From: Micromonospora violae
GTDB lineage: Bacteria > Actinomycetota > Actinomycetes > Mycobacteriales > Micromonosporaceae
Length of the DNA: 64,000 bases
Reading direction: 5' to 3'
NCBI RefSeq assembly: GCF_004217135.1
Contig: NZ_SHKK01000001.1
Location: forward strand, 3,162,001-3,226,000
Made by a program: the position numbers and the translations under genes. The first letter of the stretch is position 1. Each line of letters opens with the position of its first letter. The notes under the pieces are model-generated. The model saw nothing but the letters and a program-made list of their open reading frames with translations, did not search any database and had not been told where the DNA came from. This document shows positions 7,376 to 16,945 of the stretch, in pieces.

Positions 7376-9778
7376 GTGACCGCGGTCGTATCCGAATCCC
7401 GTACGCTCGCCGAACTCGACGACACCGAGCTCGCCGGTCTGGACGCGTGGTGGCGGGCGAACAACTACCTGACCATCGGGCAGATCTACCTGCAGGGCAA
7501 CCCGCTGCTGCGCGAACCCCTGTCGGCTGAGCACATCAAGCCACGCCTGCTCGGTCACTGGGGAACCAGCCCCGGCCTGTCGCTGATCTACGCGCACGTC
7601 TCCCGGTTGATCCGGCACACCGGTCAGCAGGCGATCTACCTGGCCGGTCCGGGTCACGGCGGTCCGGCACTGGTGGCCGCCGGTTACCTGGAAGGCACCT
7701 ACAGCGAGATCTACCCGGACGTCAGCCAGGATGAGGCCGGGATGCTGCGCCTGTTCCGGCAGTTCTCCAGCCCGGGCGGCGTCCCGTCGCACGTGTCGGT
7801 GACCACCCCCGGCTCCATCCACGAAGGCGGCGAGCTGGGCTACGTCCTGGTCCACGCGTTCGGCGCGGTCATGGACAACCCGGACCTGCTGGCCATCGCG
7901 GTGGTGGGCGACGGTGAGGCCGAGACCGGGCCCCTTGAGGGCTCCTGGAAGGGCGTGTCCTTCCTCAATCCCGAGCGCGACGGCGCGGTTCTGCCGATCC
8001 TGCACCTCAACGACGCGAAGATCTCTGGTCCCACCGTGCTGGGGCGCAAGGATCCCGAGGAGGTACGCGCCCTGCTGCGCGGCCACGGCTACGACGTCAT
8101 CGAGGTCGAGGGCTCCGACCTGCCCGGCATGCACCACCGCTTCGCCGCCGCCCTGGTCACTGCCTGGACGAGGATCCGCGACATCCAGAACGCCGCCCGT
8201 GACGGTTCCTGGGACGGCACCCGCCCGGTCTGGCCGCTGATCGTCCTGCGGTCGCCGAAGGGCTGGACCGGGCCGGACTCCGTCGACGGGATCACCGTCA
8301 CCGGGACGTGGCGGTCACACCAGGTGCCGCTGTCCGGCGTCAAAGACAACCCGGAGCACCTCGCACTGCTCGAGCGCTGGCTCAAGTCGTACCGTCCGGA
8401 GGAGCTGTTCGATTCCGCCGGCGCGCCCGTGGCGTTGATCCGGGACCAGGCTCCCGACGGTGACCTACGGATGAGCGCCAGCCCGCACGCCAACGGCGGC
8501 GTGCTGACCCGGGATCTGGACCTGCCGGACTTCCGTACCTACGCGGTCGACGTGCCCCGGCCCGCGCAGCAGCGGACCGAGTCGACACGCAAGCTGGGCG
8601 AGATGATGCGCGACATCTACACCCGCAACGCCGACCGGTTCCGGTTGTTCTGCCCAGACGAGACCAACAGCAACCGGCTCGGTTCCGTCTTCGAGGTCTC
8701 TGACCGCGCCTTCATGGAACGAGTGACGCCAGAAGATGTGGCGATCAGCCGCGACGGCCGCGTCATGGAGGTGCTCAGCGAGCACAACTGCCACGGCTGG
8801 CTGGAGGGATACAACCTGACCGGCCGGCACGGCATGTTCGCCACCTACGAGGCATTTGCCATGGTCAGCGCCTCGCAGACCGTGCAGCACGGCAAGTGGT
8901 TGCAGGAGGCCAAGCACCTGCCGTGGCGCGAGAAGGTGCCCAGCCTCAATGTGCTGCTCACTTCGACGGCGTGGCGCAACGACCACAACGGCTTCTCCCA
9001 CCAGGGGCCGGGCCTGATCCAGGTGGTGCTGACCCAACGCGGCGACGTCGCCCGGGTCTACCTGCCGCCGGACGCCAACACCCTGCTGTCGGTGGCCGAC
9101 CACTGCTTCCGGTCGCGGTCGTACATCAACCTGATCGTGATCGACAAGCAGCCGCAACTGCAGTACCTCTCCATGGACGAGGCGATCGAGCACTGCGCCC
9201 GCGGCGCGGGCGTCTGGGACTGGGCCGGCACCGACGACGGCACCAGCGACCCCGACATCGTCCTCGCCTGCGCCGGCGACGTCGTCACCATGGAGACGGT
9301 CGCGGCGGCACGGATCCTGCGCGACCGGCTGCCCGGCTTCAAGGTCCGTGTGGTCAACGTGGTCGACCTGATGGCTCTGGCCCGGCCCAAGGACCACCCA
9401 CACGGCATGGGCGAGACCTTGTTCACCGAACTGTTCACCGACACCGTCGACGTGGTGTTCTCCTTCCACGGCTACCCCGGCGCGATCCACCAGCTCGTGC
9501 ACGGCCGCCCCGATGCGGACCGGTTCCGCGTCCGCGGCTTTATCGAGCAGGGCACGACCACCACTCCGTTCGACATGACGGTGCGCAACAGGGCGTCGCG
9601 GTACCACCTGGTGATGGACGCCATCAACAACGCCAAGCACCTCCCACGCGGCGCTGCGGACCTCAAGGCGTGGTGCCAGAGTCAGCTCGACCGCCACGAG
9701 ACGTACGTGGTGGAGCACCTGGAGGACATGCCCGAGGTCCGCGACTGGGCCCTCGGCGACTGGGCCGCACGCGGCTGA
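7376..9778 (+). CDS. xfp: Xylulose-5-phosphate/fructose-6-phosphate phosphoketolase
   Basis: The 800-residue enzyme splits xylulose-5-P or fructose-6-P with phosphate to acetyl-phosphate plus glyceraldehyde-3-P or erythrose-4-P, using thiamine diphosphate. The N-terminal domain holds GPGHGGPALVAAGYLEG and the TPP motif GDGEAETGPLEGSW near residue 178. The middle part has NDHNGFSHQGPG, and the C-terminal domain GYPGAIHQLVHGR. Length and order match full-size XFP. The GTG at 7376 is supported by GAAAGGA. The gene stands alone between a DevR box and a strong terminator. Acetyl-phosphate can yield ATP through acetate kinase, so this is an oxygen-independent energy route. Confidence 0.93.
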   Translation: MTAVVSESRTLAELDDTELAGLDAWWRANNYLTIGQIYLQGNPLLREPLSAEHIKPRLLGHWGTSPGLSLIYAHVSRLIRHTGQQAIYLAGPGHGGPALVAAGYLEGTYSEIYPDVSQDEAGMLRLFRQFSSPGGVPSHVSVTTPGSIHEGGELGYVLVHAFGAVMDNPDLLAIAVVGDGEAETGPLEGSWKGVSFLNPERDGAVLPILHLNDAKISGPTVLGRKDPEEVRALLRGHGYDVIEVEGSDLPGMHHRFAAALVTAWTRIRDIQNAARDGSWDGTRPVWPLIVLRSPKGWTGPDSVDGITVTGTWRSHQVPLSGVKDNPEHLALLERWLKSYRPEELFDSAGAPVALIRDQAPDGDLRMSASPHANGGVLTRDLDLPDFRTYAVDVPRPAQQRTESTRKLGEMMRDIYTRNADRFRLFCPDETNSNRLGSVFEVSDRAFMERVTPEDVAISRDGRVMEVLSEHNCHGWLEGYNLTGRHGMFATYEAFAMVSASQTVQHGKWLQEAKHLPWREKVPSLNVLLTSTAWRNDHNGFSHQGPGLIQVVLTQRGDVARVYLPPDANTLLSVADHCFRSRSYINLIVIDKQPQLQYLSMDEAIEHCARGAGVWDWAGTDDGTSDPDIVLACAGDVVTMETVAAARILRDRLPGFKVRVVNVVDLMALARPKDHPHGMGETLFTELFTDTVDVVFSFHGYPGAIHQLVHGRPDADRFRVRGFIEQGTTTTPFDMTVRNRASRYHLVMDAINNAKHLPRGAADLKAWCQSQLDRHETYVVEHLEDMPEVRDWALGDWAARG

Positions 9779-9786
9779 GCTTCACC

Positions 9787-9822
9787 GAGACGGTGGCGCC
9801 GGCCGGCCGGCGCCACCGTCTC
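9787..9822 (+). terminator. Rho-independent-type hairpin after xfp
   Basis: A 14-base perfect stem (GAGACGGTGGCGCC and its complement) encloses GGCCGGCC, 8 bases after the xfp stop. The loop is itself self-complementary, so the whole 36 bases form one palindrome. Confidence 0.8.
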
Positions 9823-9981
9823 CATCATCGCTTCGGACGACAGCCGATCCGTCACCTCATGTCGCGGCGGCGACCCGGAGCACCGGACTGCTTCCCCACC
9901 GGTGCCGGTGGCAGCCGGATTGCGCAGCTCAGAGCCGCAAACCCCGTTACCCGAGCGCGTCCCGCCGCGGCCCGTCGATGC

Positions 9982-9995
9982 GGGACCTCCGACCC
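9982..9995 (+). promoter_or_regulatory. Candidate DevR box upstream of ppdK
   Basis: GGGACCTCCGACCC keeps the GGGAC and G-x-CCC halves of the DosR core (10 of 14). It ends 48 bases before GTG 10043 and 60 before ATG 10055. Confidence 0.5.
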
Positions 9996-10042
9996 TACGA
10001 CGAGCTGCGCCGACCGGTCTACAAAGGAGGCGAGGGGAAGGG

Positions 10043-12712
10043 GTGCCAAGGGCCATGACCAGATACGTGTACGACTTCACGGACGGCAACAAGGACCTCA
10101 AGGACCTGCTCGGCGGCAAGGGCGCCAACCTGGCCGAGATGACCCTGATGGGCCTGCCGGTGCCGCCAGGGTTCACCGTCACCACCGAGGCGTGCCGCGC
10201 CTACCTGCGCACCGGCACGATGCCCGCGGGCCTGCTCACCGAGGTCGAGCACCACCTACGGCAGATGCAGAATCGGATGGGCAAGACCTTCGGCGACCCC
10301 AGAGATCCGCTGTTGCTGTCGGTGCGCTCCGGTGCCAAGTTCTCGATGCCAGGGATGATGGAGACGATCCTCGACATCGGCCTGAACGACGCGAGTGTCG
10401 TCGGCCTCGGCCAGCAGAGCGCGGATGAGCGGTTCGCCTGGGACTCGTACCGGCGCTTGATCCAGATGTTCGGTAAGACGGTTTTCGACGTTCCAGGCGA
10501 AGCTTTCGAGGAGGAACTGACGGCCGCGCGGTCGATCGCGGGCGTCGGGACGGACCCGGAACTCGACACGGCTCAACTGCAGGACCTGGTACACGCGTAC
10601 AAAAAGGTGTTCCACGAGCACACCGGTCGAGCCTTTCCGCAGGCACCGCACGAACAGCTGTTCCTGGCGATCGGCGCGGTGTTCCGCTCGTGGAACGCCG
10701 AACGCGCCGTCCTGTATCGCCGGCAGGAGCGCATCCCGCAGGACCTGGGCACGGCGGTCAACATCATGGCGATGGTCTTCGGCAACCAGGGGACGAACTC
10801 CGGCACCGGGGTCGCCTTCACCCGGGACCCGGCCACCGGCCGGCGCGGCGTCTACGGCGACTATCTGCGCAACGCCCAAGGAGAGGACGTGGTCGCCGGG
10901 ATCCGCAACACCGTGCCGCTGGCCGAGCTCGCCGCCGTCGATCCAGCCAGCTATCGGCAGCTACTGTTGATCATGCAGCGGCTCGAACAGCGTTACCGCG
11001 ACCTGTGCGACATCGAGTTCACCATCGAGAATGGCACGTTGTGGATGCTGCAGACCCGGGTCGGCAAGCGCACGCCAGCCGCCGCGTTCATCATCGCCGC
11101 CCAGTTGGTCGACGAGGGCTGCATCACCCTGGACGAGGCATTGCAGCGGGTCACCGGCGAGCAACTGGCCCAGCTGATGTTTCCCAACTTCGACACCACC
11201 GCCGCTCCCCCGCCCCTGACCACCGGCGTGCCGGCCTCTCCGGGCGCGGCCGTCGGCGCGATCGTCTTCGACTCCGCCTCCGCGGTGGCGGCGACCGAGC
11301 CGGTCATCCTGGTGCGCCGGGAGACCACCCCCGACGACCTGCCCGGCATGATCGCTGCTCAGGGCATCCTGACCTCGCGCGGTGGCAAGACGTCGCACGC
11401 TGCGGTGGTCGCACGCGGCATGGGCAAGACGTGCGTCTGCGGAGTCGAGGAACTGCGCGTCGACGGCGACTCGGTCACCGTGGCGGGCCGCACCCTGCAC
11501 GCTGGTGACGTCATCTCGATCGACGGCACCACCGGAAAGGTCTACCCCGGGTCGGTCGCCGTGCGGCCCTCCGCGGTGGTGCGGTACTTCGAGGGCGAAC
11601 TGACGGCGCACGACGACCCGCTGCTCTCCGCGATGGAGCGGCTGATGATCCACGCGGATCACCAGGCCCGGCTTGAGGTGCACGCCAACGCCGACACCGG
11701 CGCCGACGCCGCCCGTGCCCGCCGCTTCGGCGCCACCGGAGTCGGCCTGTGCCGCACCGAGCACATGTTCCTCGGCGAGCGCCGCCGGCTGGTCGAGCGG
11801 CTGATCCTGGCCGAGGACGACGCCGCGCGCGCCAGCGCCCTCCAGGCGCTGCTGCCCTTGCAACGGGCCGACTTCGAGGAGTTGTTCGACGCGATGGACG
11901 GGCTGCCGGTGACCGTGCGGCTCATCGACCCGCCGCTGCACGAGTTCCTGCCCCCGTTGCAGGAGCTGACCGCCCGGGTGGCCCGCGCGGACGCGCTCGG
12001 CGTGGACCCGGGCCATGACGGTGCGCTGCTGACGGCGGTGCGGCGGATGCACGAGCAGAACCCGATGCTCGGGCTGCGCGGCGTACGCCTGGGCCTGGTG
12101 ATCCCCGGTCTGTTCGCCATGCAGGTCCGCGCGATCGCGCAGGCCGCGGCCGCCCGGGTCGCCGCCGGCGGCGACCCGCGGCCGGAGATCATGGTTCCGC
12201 TGGTCGGAGCGGTTCAAGAACTCGAGACGGTACGCGCGGAAGCGGAGTCGGTGCTGGCGAGCGTGCCCGGCGCTCCGCCGATCCGGCTCGGCACCATGAT
12301 CGAGGTGCCCCGGGCCGCACTGACCGCCGGGCAGATCGCCACCGTCGCCGAGTTCTTCTCGTTCGGCACCAACGACCTGACCCAGATGACGTGGGGCTTC
12401 TCCCGCGACGACGTGGAAGGCGCGTTCTTCGGCCGGTACCTCGAGCTGGGCATCTTCTCGATCTCACCCTTCGAGAGCATCGACCGCGACGGCGTGGGCG
12501 AGCTGGTCCGCGCCGCCGTCCAGCGGGGCCGAGCCGTCCGGCCCGATCTCACCGTCGGGGTCTGCGGTGAGCACGGTGGCGATCCGGCCTCTGTGCGATT
12601 CTTCCACGACGCCGGCTTGGACTACGTCTCCTGCTCGCCGTTCCGGGTACCGATCGCCCGGCTCGAGGCCGGTCGTGCCGCGAGCGCGGTGGCCGGCTCG
12701 GACAGCCGCTAG
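10043..12712 (+). CDS. ppdK: Pyruvate, phosphate dikinase
   Basis: The enzyme interconverts pyruvate, ATP and Pi with PEP, AMP and PPi. It has the N-terminal ATP-grasp part (GGKGANLAEMTLMGLPVPPG), the swivelling phosphohistidine domain GGKTSHAAVVARGMGK (His452) and the C-terminal PEP/pyruvate barrel with FGTNDLTQMTWG and the catalytic Cys841 of CGEHGGDP. The length, 889 residues, is normal. Two starts are possible: GTG 10043, spaced well from AAAGGAGG/GAGGGG, and ATG 10055, which is 24 bases from AGGAGG; I prefer 10043. The gene sits between xfp and pflB, where it could run as PPi-linked glycolysis, saving ATP, or feed gluconeogenesis. Confidence 0.92.
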   Translation: MPRAMTRYVYDFTDGNKDLKDLLGGKGANLAEMTLMGLPVPPGFTVTTEACRAYLRTGTMPAGLLTEVEHHLRQMQNRMGKTFGDPRDPLLLSVRSGAKFSMPGMMETILDIGLNDASVVGLGQQSADERFAWDSYRRLIQMFGKTVFDVPGEAFEEELTAARSIAGVGTDPELDTAQLQDLVHAYKKVFHEHTGRAFPQAPHEQLFLAIGAVFRSWNAERAVLYRRQERIPQDLGTAVNIMAMVFGNQGTNSGTGVAFTRDPATGRRGVYGDYLRNAQGEDVVAGIRNTVPLAELAAVDPASYRQLLLIMQRLEQRYRDLCDIEFTIENGTLWMLQTRVGKRTPAAAFIIAAQLVDEGCITLDEALQRVTGEQLAQLMFPNFDTTAAPPPLTTGVPASPGAAVGAIVFDSASAVAATEPVILVRRETTPDDLPGMIAAQGILTSRGGKTSHAAVVARGMGKTCVCGVEELRVDGDSVTVAGRTLHAGDVISIDGTTGKVYPGSVAVRPSAVVRYFEGELTAHDDPLLSAMERLMIHADHQARLEVHANADTGADAARARRFGATGVGLCRTEHMFLGERRRLVERLILAEDDAARASALQALLPLQRADFEELFDAMDGLPVTVRLIDPPLHEFLPPLQELTARVARADALGVDPGHDGALLTAVRRMHEQNPMLGLRGVRLGLVIPGLFAMQVRAIAQAAAARVAAGGDPRPEIMVPLVGAVQELETVRAEAESVLASVPGAPPIRLGTMIEVPRAALTAGQIATVAEFFSFGTNDLTQMTWGFSRDDVEGAFFGRYLELGIFSISPFESIDRDGVGELVRAAVQRGRAVRPDLTVGVCGEHGGDPASVRFFHDAGLDYVSCSPFRVPIARLEAGRAASAVAGSDSR

Positions 12713-12721
12713 ACGACGACG

Positions 12722-12805
12722 GTGACACCGGTGCGCCGTGGCGATCGGGAGATCGGCGCCTACATCGACGGACGCTTCGTGCCGGCCGTGGATGCCACCA
12801 CGTAG
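12722..12805 (+). other. Short reading frame, possible dehydrogenase remnant
   Basis: A 27-codon frame (GTG 12722 to TAG 12805) reads GDREIGAYIDGRFVPAVDAT. The YIDGRFVPA string resembles the N-terminus of aldehyde dehydrogenases, but it is too short to be sure. It lies 9 bases after ppdK and could be a coding scar. Confidence 0.25.
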
Positions 12806-12842
12806 ACCACCCACAGGGCCGACGAGATCGCGCCCACACCCG

Positions 12843-12877
12843 GAGGTCCCGGACGGTCCCGACCCGTCCGGGACCTC
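12843..12877. terminator. Perfect hairpin between ppdK and pflB
   Basis: Two 14-base arms (GAGGTCCCGGACGG and its complement) flank a 7-base loop. It may end ppdK transcription. Its right arm overlaps the candidate DevR box of pflB, so a regulatory role is equally possible. Confidence 0.55.
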
Positions 12878-12883
12878 TGGCCC
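12870..12883 (+). promoter_or_regulatory. Candidate DevR box upstream of pflB
   Basis: GGGACCTCTGGCCC keeps GGGAC and G-x-CCC of the DosR core. It ends 52 bases before the pflB ATG and overlaps the hairpin at 12843-12877. Confidence 0.5.
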
Positions 12884-12934
12884 TTAAACCACAGGTTGTC
12901 ACTCGGCGAGGCTGGAGGAGACGAAGGAGGGACC

Positions 12935-15172
12935 ATGGCCACCACATCCCACGAAGCCTGGCGCGGGTTCCACGGCACCGGCTGGCGCGAGACGATCGAC
13001 GTCGGCGCGTTCATCCACGACAACTTCGAGCCGTACACCGGCGGGCCGGAGTTCCTGGCCGGGCCGACGCACCGTACCGAGCGGATCTGGCGGCAACTGC
13101 GGCACATGTTCGTCGAGGAGTGCCGTCGCGGGGTCTACGACGTGGATGCCCACACCCCATCCACGATCACCGCGCACGAGCCGGGCTACCTCGACCAGGA
13201 CGATGAGCTCATCGTGGGCCTGCAGACCAGCGCGCCGCTGCGCCGCGCGATCATGCCGAACGGTGGGCTGCGGATGGTGGAGGCCGGTCTCGAGGCGTAC
13301 GGCTTCACCCTCGACCCGGCCGTGCAAGCGATCTTCAGCCGGTACCGCAAGACGCACAACGACGGGGTCTTCGACGCTTATCCGGCCGACGTGAAGGCCG
13401 CCCGCCGCTCGCACATCATCACCGGGCTGCCGGACGCGTACGGCAGGGGCCGGATCATCGGCGACTACCGGCGCGTCGCGCTGTACGGGGTGGACCACCT
13501 GATCGCCGAGCGCCAGGCGGTCAAGGCGTCGCTCGACGCTCATCTGTCGTCGGAGGACGTGATCCGCGACCGTGAGGAGCTGGCCGAGCAGATTCGGGCG
13601 CTGGAGGAGCTGCGACTCATGGCCAGCCGGTACGGTCGCGACATCTCGGGCCCGGCGAGCACGGGCCGCGAGGCGATCCAGTGGCTGTACTTCGCCTACC
13701 TGGCGGCCACCAAGGAGCAGAACGGCGCGGCGATGTCGCTGGGCCGGACCGCCACGTTCGTCGACGTCTACCTGCAGCGCGACATCGTCGAGGGCCGGCT
13801 CACCGAGCGGGAGGCGCAGGAGCTGGTCGACGACTTCGTCATCAAGCTGCGGATCATCCGGTTCCTGCGCACGCCCGAGTACGACCAGCTGTTCTCCGGC
13901 GACCCGACCTGGGTGACCGAGGCGCTCGGCGGGATCGGCTGCGACGGCCGACCGATGGTCACCCGCACGAGCTTCCGCTACCTGCAGACCCTGTACAACC
14001 TGGGTCCGGCCCCGGAGCCGAACCTGACCGTTTTGTGGTCGCCGGCGCTGCCCGAGGGGTTCAAGCGGTTCTGCGCCCAGGTCTCGATCGACACGAGCGC
14101 CATCCAGTACGAGAACGACGACCTGATCCGGCCTGCGTACAGCGACGACACCGCCATCGCCTGCTGTGTGTCCGCCATGCGGGTGGGCAAGGACATGCAG
14201 TTCTTCGGCGCGCGCGCCAACCTCGCCAAGGCCCTGTTGTACGCGATCAATGGCGGCCGCGACGAGATGACCGGCGAGCGGGTCTTCGTCGCCGAGCCGA
14301 TCACCGACGACGTGCTCGACTACGACGAGGTCCTGGCCGCGTACGACCGGACTCTGGACTGGCTGGCCGAGACCTACGTCGACGCGCTCAACGTCATCCA
14401 CTACATGCACGACAAGTACGCCTACGAGCGCATCGAGATGGCCCTGCACGACTACCCGGTGCACCGCTTCCTCGCCACCGGCATCGCGGGCCTGTCGGTC
14501 GCCGTGGACAGCCTGAGCGCCATCAGGCACGCCCACGTCAAGGTCCTGCGCGACGAGAACGGTCTGGCCGTCGACTACGCCGTGGACGGCGACTTCCCTG
14601 CCTTCGGCAACAACGACGACCGCGTCGACGCGATCGCCGTCGATCTGGTCGAACGATTCATGGCCAAGATCCGGCGCCAGCCCACCTACCGGGGTGCCGA
14701 GCCGTCGCTCTCGATTCTCACGATCACCTCGAACGTGGTCTACGGCACGCACACCGGCAACACGCCCGATGGGCGGCGCGCGGGTGAGCCGTTCGCGCCG
14801 GGCGCGAACCCGATGAACGGCCGCGACAGGCACGGCATGGTCGCCGCCGCGCTGTCGGTCGCCAAGCTGCCGTACCGCCGCGCGCGCGACGGGATCTCGC
14901 TGACGATCACCGTCGCTCCGGACGGCCTCGGCCACGCCCGCGACGAACGGATCACCAACCTCGCCGGAGTGCTCGACGGCTACACCGACAGCGGCGGCTT
15001 CCACATGAACGTCAACGTGCTGAACCGGGCGACGCTCGAAGACGCCATGGTCCACCCGGAGAAGTACCCGCAGCTGACCATCCGGGTCTCCGGGTACGCG
15101 GTGAACTTCGTCAAGCTCACTCCCGATCAGCAGCGCGACGTCATCTCCCGGACCTTCCACGGATCGCTGTGA
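12935..15172 (+). CDS. pflB: Formate C-acetyltransferase (pyruvate formate-lyase)
   Basis: The 745-residue glycyl-radical enzyme converts pyruvate and CoA to acetyl-CoA and formate. The catalytic cysteine pair is C410-C411 in [20 protein letters not shown], and the radical glycine is G720 in [13 protein letters not shown], both in their usual places. The ATG at 12935 has AAGGAGG 4 bases upstream. The stop overlaps the start of the activase gene (TGATG). The enzyme needs a radical-SAM activase to form the glycyl radical; the adjacent activase gene is broken, so activity depends on another activase. The enzyme is oxygen-sensitive, consistent with hypoxic expression. Confidence 0.93.
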   Translation: MATTSHEAWRGFHGTGWRETIDVGAFIHDNFEPYTGGPEFLAGPTHRTERIWRQLRHMFVEECRRGVYDVDAHTPSTITAHEPGYLDQDDELIVGLQTSAPLRRAIMPNGGLRMVEAGLEAYGFTLDPAVQAIFSRYRKTHNDGVFDAYPADVKAARRSHIITGLPDAYGRGRIIGDYRRVALYGVDHLIAERQAVKASLDAHLSSEDVIRDREELAEQIRALEELRLMASRYGRDISGPASTGREAIQWLYFAYLAATKEQNGAAMSLGRTATFVDVYLQRDIVEGRLTEREAQELVDDFVIKLRIIRFLRTPEYDQLFSGDPTWVTEALGGIGCDGRPMVTRTSFRYLQTLYNLGPAPEPNLTVLWSPALPEGFKRFCAQVSIDTSAIQYENDDLIRPAYSDDTAIACCVSAMRVGKDMQFFGARANLAKALLYAINGGRDEMTGERVFVAEPITDDVLDYDEVLAAYDRTLDWLAETYVDALNVIHYMHDKYAYERIEMALHDYPVHRFLATGIAGLSVAVDSLSAIRHAHVKVLRDENGLAVDYAVDGDFPAFGNNDDRVDAIAVDLVERFMAKIRRQPTYRGAEPSLSILTITSNVVYGTHTGNTPDGRRAGEPFAPGANPMNGRDRHGMVAAALSVAKLPYRRARDGISLTITVAPDGLGHARDERITNLAGVLDGYTDSGGFHMNVNVLNRATLEDAMVHPEKYPQLTIRVSGYAVNFVKLTPDQQRDVISRTFHGSL

Positions 15173-15687
15173 TGACCACCGTCACGGCGCAGGTGACCGG
15201 CTCGCTCCACTCCTTCGACATCTCCACTCGGAGTGGACGGGCCGGGCACCCGGTTCGTCGCGTTCCTGGCCGGCTGCCCGCTGCGCTGCCTCTACTGCCA
15301 CAGCCCCGACACCCAGTACCGCCGTTTCGGCCGACCCACCTCTGTCAACGACCTGCTCACCGAGATCCGCCGCTACGAACGCTTCCTGAAGGTGGCCCAC
15401 GGCGGCGTCACCCTCAGCGGCGGCGAACCGCTGCAACAGCCCGCCTTCACCCGCGAGGTGCTGCGCCAGTGCAAAGAGATGCGGCTGCACACCGCCCTGG
15501 ACACCAGCGGTCTGCTCGGCGACCGCACCGACGACGCACTGCTCGACGCCACCGACCTGGTACTACTCGACATCAAGTCCGGCGACCCGGCCACCTACCG
15601 GGCCGTGACCCGCACCGGGAGGCTGACGCCGACCGTGCGGTTCGCGCACCGCCTGGCCGACCGTGGCATGCCGATCTGGGTCCGAGG
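15172..15687 (+). pseudogene. pflA: Pyruvate formate-lyase activating enzyme, frameshifted and truncated
   Basis: Translation from ATG 15172 gives an activase N-terminus ([19 protein letters not shown]). The frame then breaks near 15232, where one extra base separates it from VDGPGTRFVAFLAG. The downstream frame carries the radical-SAM cluster motif CPLRCLYC (C-x3-C-x2-C), GGVTLSGGEPL and LVLLDIKSGDP, ending at PIWVR. About 75 C-terminal residues usual for PflA are missing, and the sequence jumps into the tail of a universal stress protein. From GTG 15233 the same frame runs on without a stop into the next nitroreductase, so a 505-residue fusion is formally encoded. A sequencing error could explain the frameshift but not the missing C-terminus. 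Confidence 0.8.
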
Positions 15688-15791
15688 AAGACCGTCGCGT
15701 CGCGACGACGTACCCCCTGACCGTGGCAACCGAGGCAGCGTGCCCGGTTGTCGTCGTTCCCCTCGACCAACGCGAAGGAGACCCGCTATGA
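15687..15791 (+). pseudogene. Universal stress protein, C-terminal tail remnant
   Basis: In the frame ending at TGA 15791 the sequence reads VATTYPLTVATEAACPVVVV, the typical last strand of a UspA domain. The stop overlaps the ATG of the next nitroreductase (ATGA), the junction expected of a former usp-nitroreductase operon. A deletion joined pflA to this tail out of frame. Confidence 0.65.
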
Positions 15792-16750
15792 ACGGTTACC
15801 GCGACGCGGACCTGCAAGCGGCCGCCGAGGCCGGCATCCGCGCGCCGTCGATGCACAACAGCCAGCCGTGGCTGTTCCGACTGCGTGACGGCACCATCGA
15901 GGTCGTCGCCGACCGGGACCGGCAGCTCGCCGTCGCAGACCGGTCCGGCTGGGCGATCCGCCTGGCATGCGGCGCCGCCACCTACAACGCCCGCCTCGCC
16001 CTCGCCATGCGTAGCCGGCCCGCCGAGGTGCACACGCGCCCCCACTCCGTCGAATCCGCCGTGATCGCCCGACTCATCCCCGGCCCGGAAAGGCCACCGA
16101 CCTACACCGAGCAGGATCTGTACGCTGCCATCGGCCGCCGGCACAGCAACCGGGCGCCGTTTCGGCCCGATCCCGTGCCGGCCGACGCTCGCATCCGCCT
16201 CATCGACGCCGCGCGCAGCGAATCCGCGTGGCTCGACCTGCTGGTCGGCATGACCGCCCTGGCCGGCTTCGCTGAGATCGCCGGCAGCGCCGACCGGGTG
16301 CTGCGCCGCGACGCCCGGTACCAGGCCGAGCTGATCAGCTGGATCCAGGCCGACGACGCGTCCGACGGCGTTCCGGTAGGCGCTGGCGCACCCCTGCCCG
16401 AGCCGCACGACCTGCTGCCGCAACGGGCTTTCGGCAACCGGCGCCGCGCGCCCGGCCGTGAGCACGAACCCGAACCGCTGCTCGGCGTCCTCGGCGTGGC
16501 CGGCGACGGGCCGGCGGACCAGATCAACGCCGGCCAGGCCCTGCAGAAGGTCCTGCTCACCGCGACCGACGCCGGCCTGGCCACCTCAATGATCTCCCAA
16601 CCGATCGAGGTACCGGCCGCCCGCGACCAGCTACGGCGCTCCCTCGGCCGGACCGGATACCCGCAGCTCGCCCTGCGCATCGGCTACGGCACGCCCGGAC
16701 GACCCACCCCGCGACGGGACGTCGCCGACGTCGTCGTCCGTCAGAGCTGA
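15788..16750 (+). CDS. Acg-type nitroreductase family protein
   Basis: This 320-residue protein has IRAPSMHNSQPWLFRLRDG at the start, GRRHSNRAPF in the middle and INAGQALQKVLLTATDAGL, then TSMISQPIE near the end, the Acg/Rv2032 pattern. The ATG at 15788 has GAAGGAG 8 bases upstream. The N-terminus here is the normal one, unlike the paralogue at 5688. It is probably co-transcribed with pflB. Family members in mycobacteria are hypoxia- and NO-induced; the enzymatic role is uncertain. Confidence 0.82.
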   Translation: MNGYRDADLQAAAEAGIRAPSMHNSQPWLFRLRDGTIEVVADRDRQLAVADRSGWAIRLACGAATYNARLALAMRSRPAEVHTRPHSVESAVIARLIPGPERPPTYTEQDLYAAIGRRHSNRAPFRPDPVPADARIRLIDAARSESAWLDLLVGMTALAGFAEIAGSADRVLRRDARYQAELISWIQADDASDGVPVGAGAPLPEPHDLLPQRAFGNRRRAPGREHEPEPLLGVLGVAGDGPADQINAGQALQKVLLTATDAGLATSMISQPIEVPAARDQLRRSLGRTGYPQLALRIGYGTPGRPTPRRDVADVVVRQS

Positions 16751-16945
16751 CGGACCGGCGGCGGTATTCGAACGGCACCGGGTCCAGCCCGCAGATTTCG
16801 TCGAGCACAGTGCGACTGATGCACCGGCCGCGGTGGACCCTGGGGGTCCCGTTGCAGCGGGAGGACCACCGGCCCCGCCGTAGCCAGCAGCGCGGCACCC
16901 CATCGCGGTAACCGGGCGGTGCTCCTCAGCCATCCGAAACAGCGT
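16751..16945. other. Convergent intergenic spacer
   Basis: These 195 bases lie between two converging genes. I see no gene and no strong terminator hairpin. Confidence 0.4.

Noticed and set aside
9787..9822. Palindrome considered as a regulator site
   Set aside because: Position directly after the xfp stop and the 14-base stem fit a terminator better.
12899..15160. A 753-codon minus-strand frame opposite pflB
   Set aside because: It mirrors the codon pattern of pflB; the plus-strand protein has all catalytic motifs and the minus one has none.
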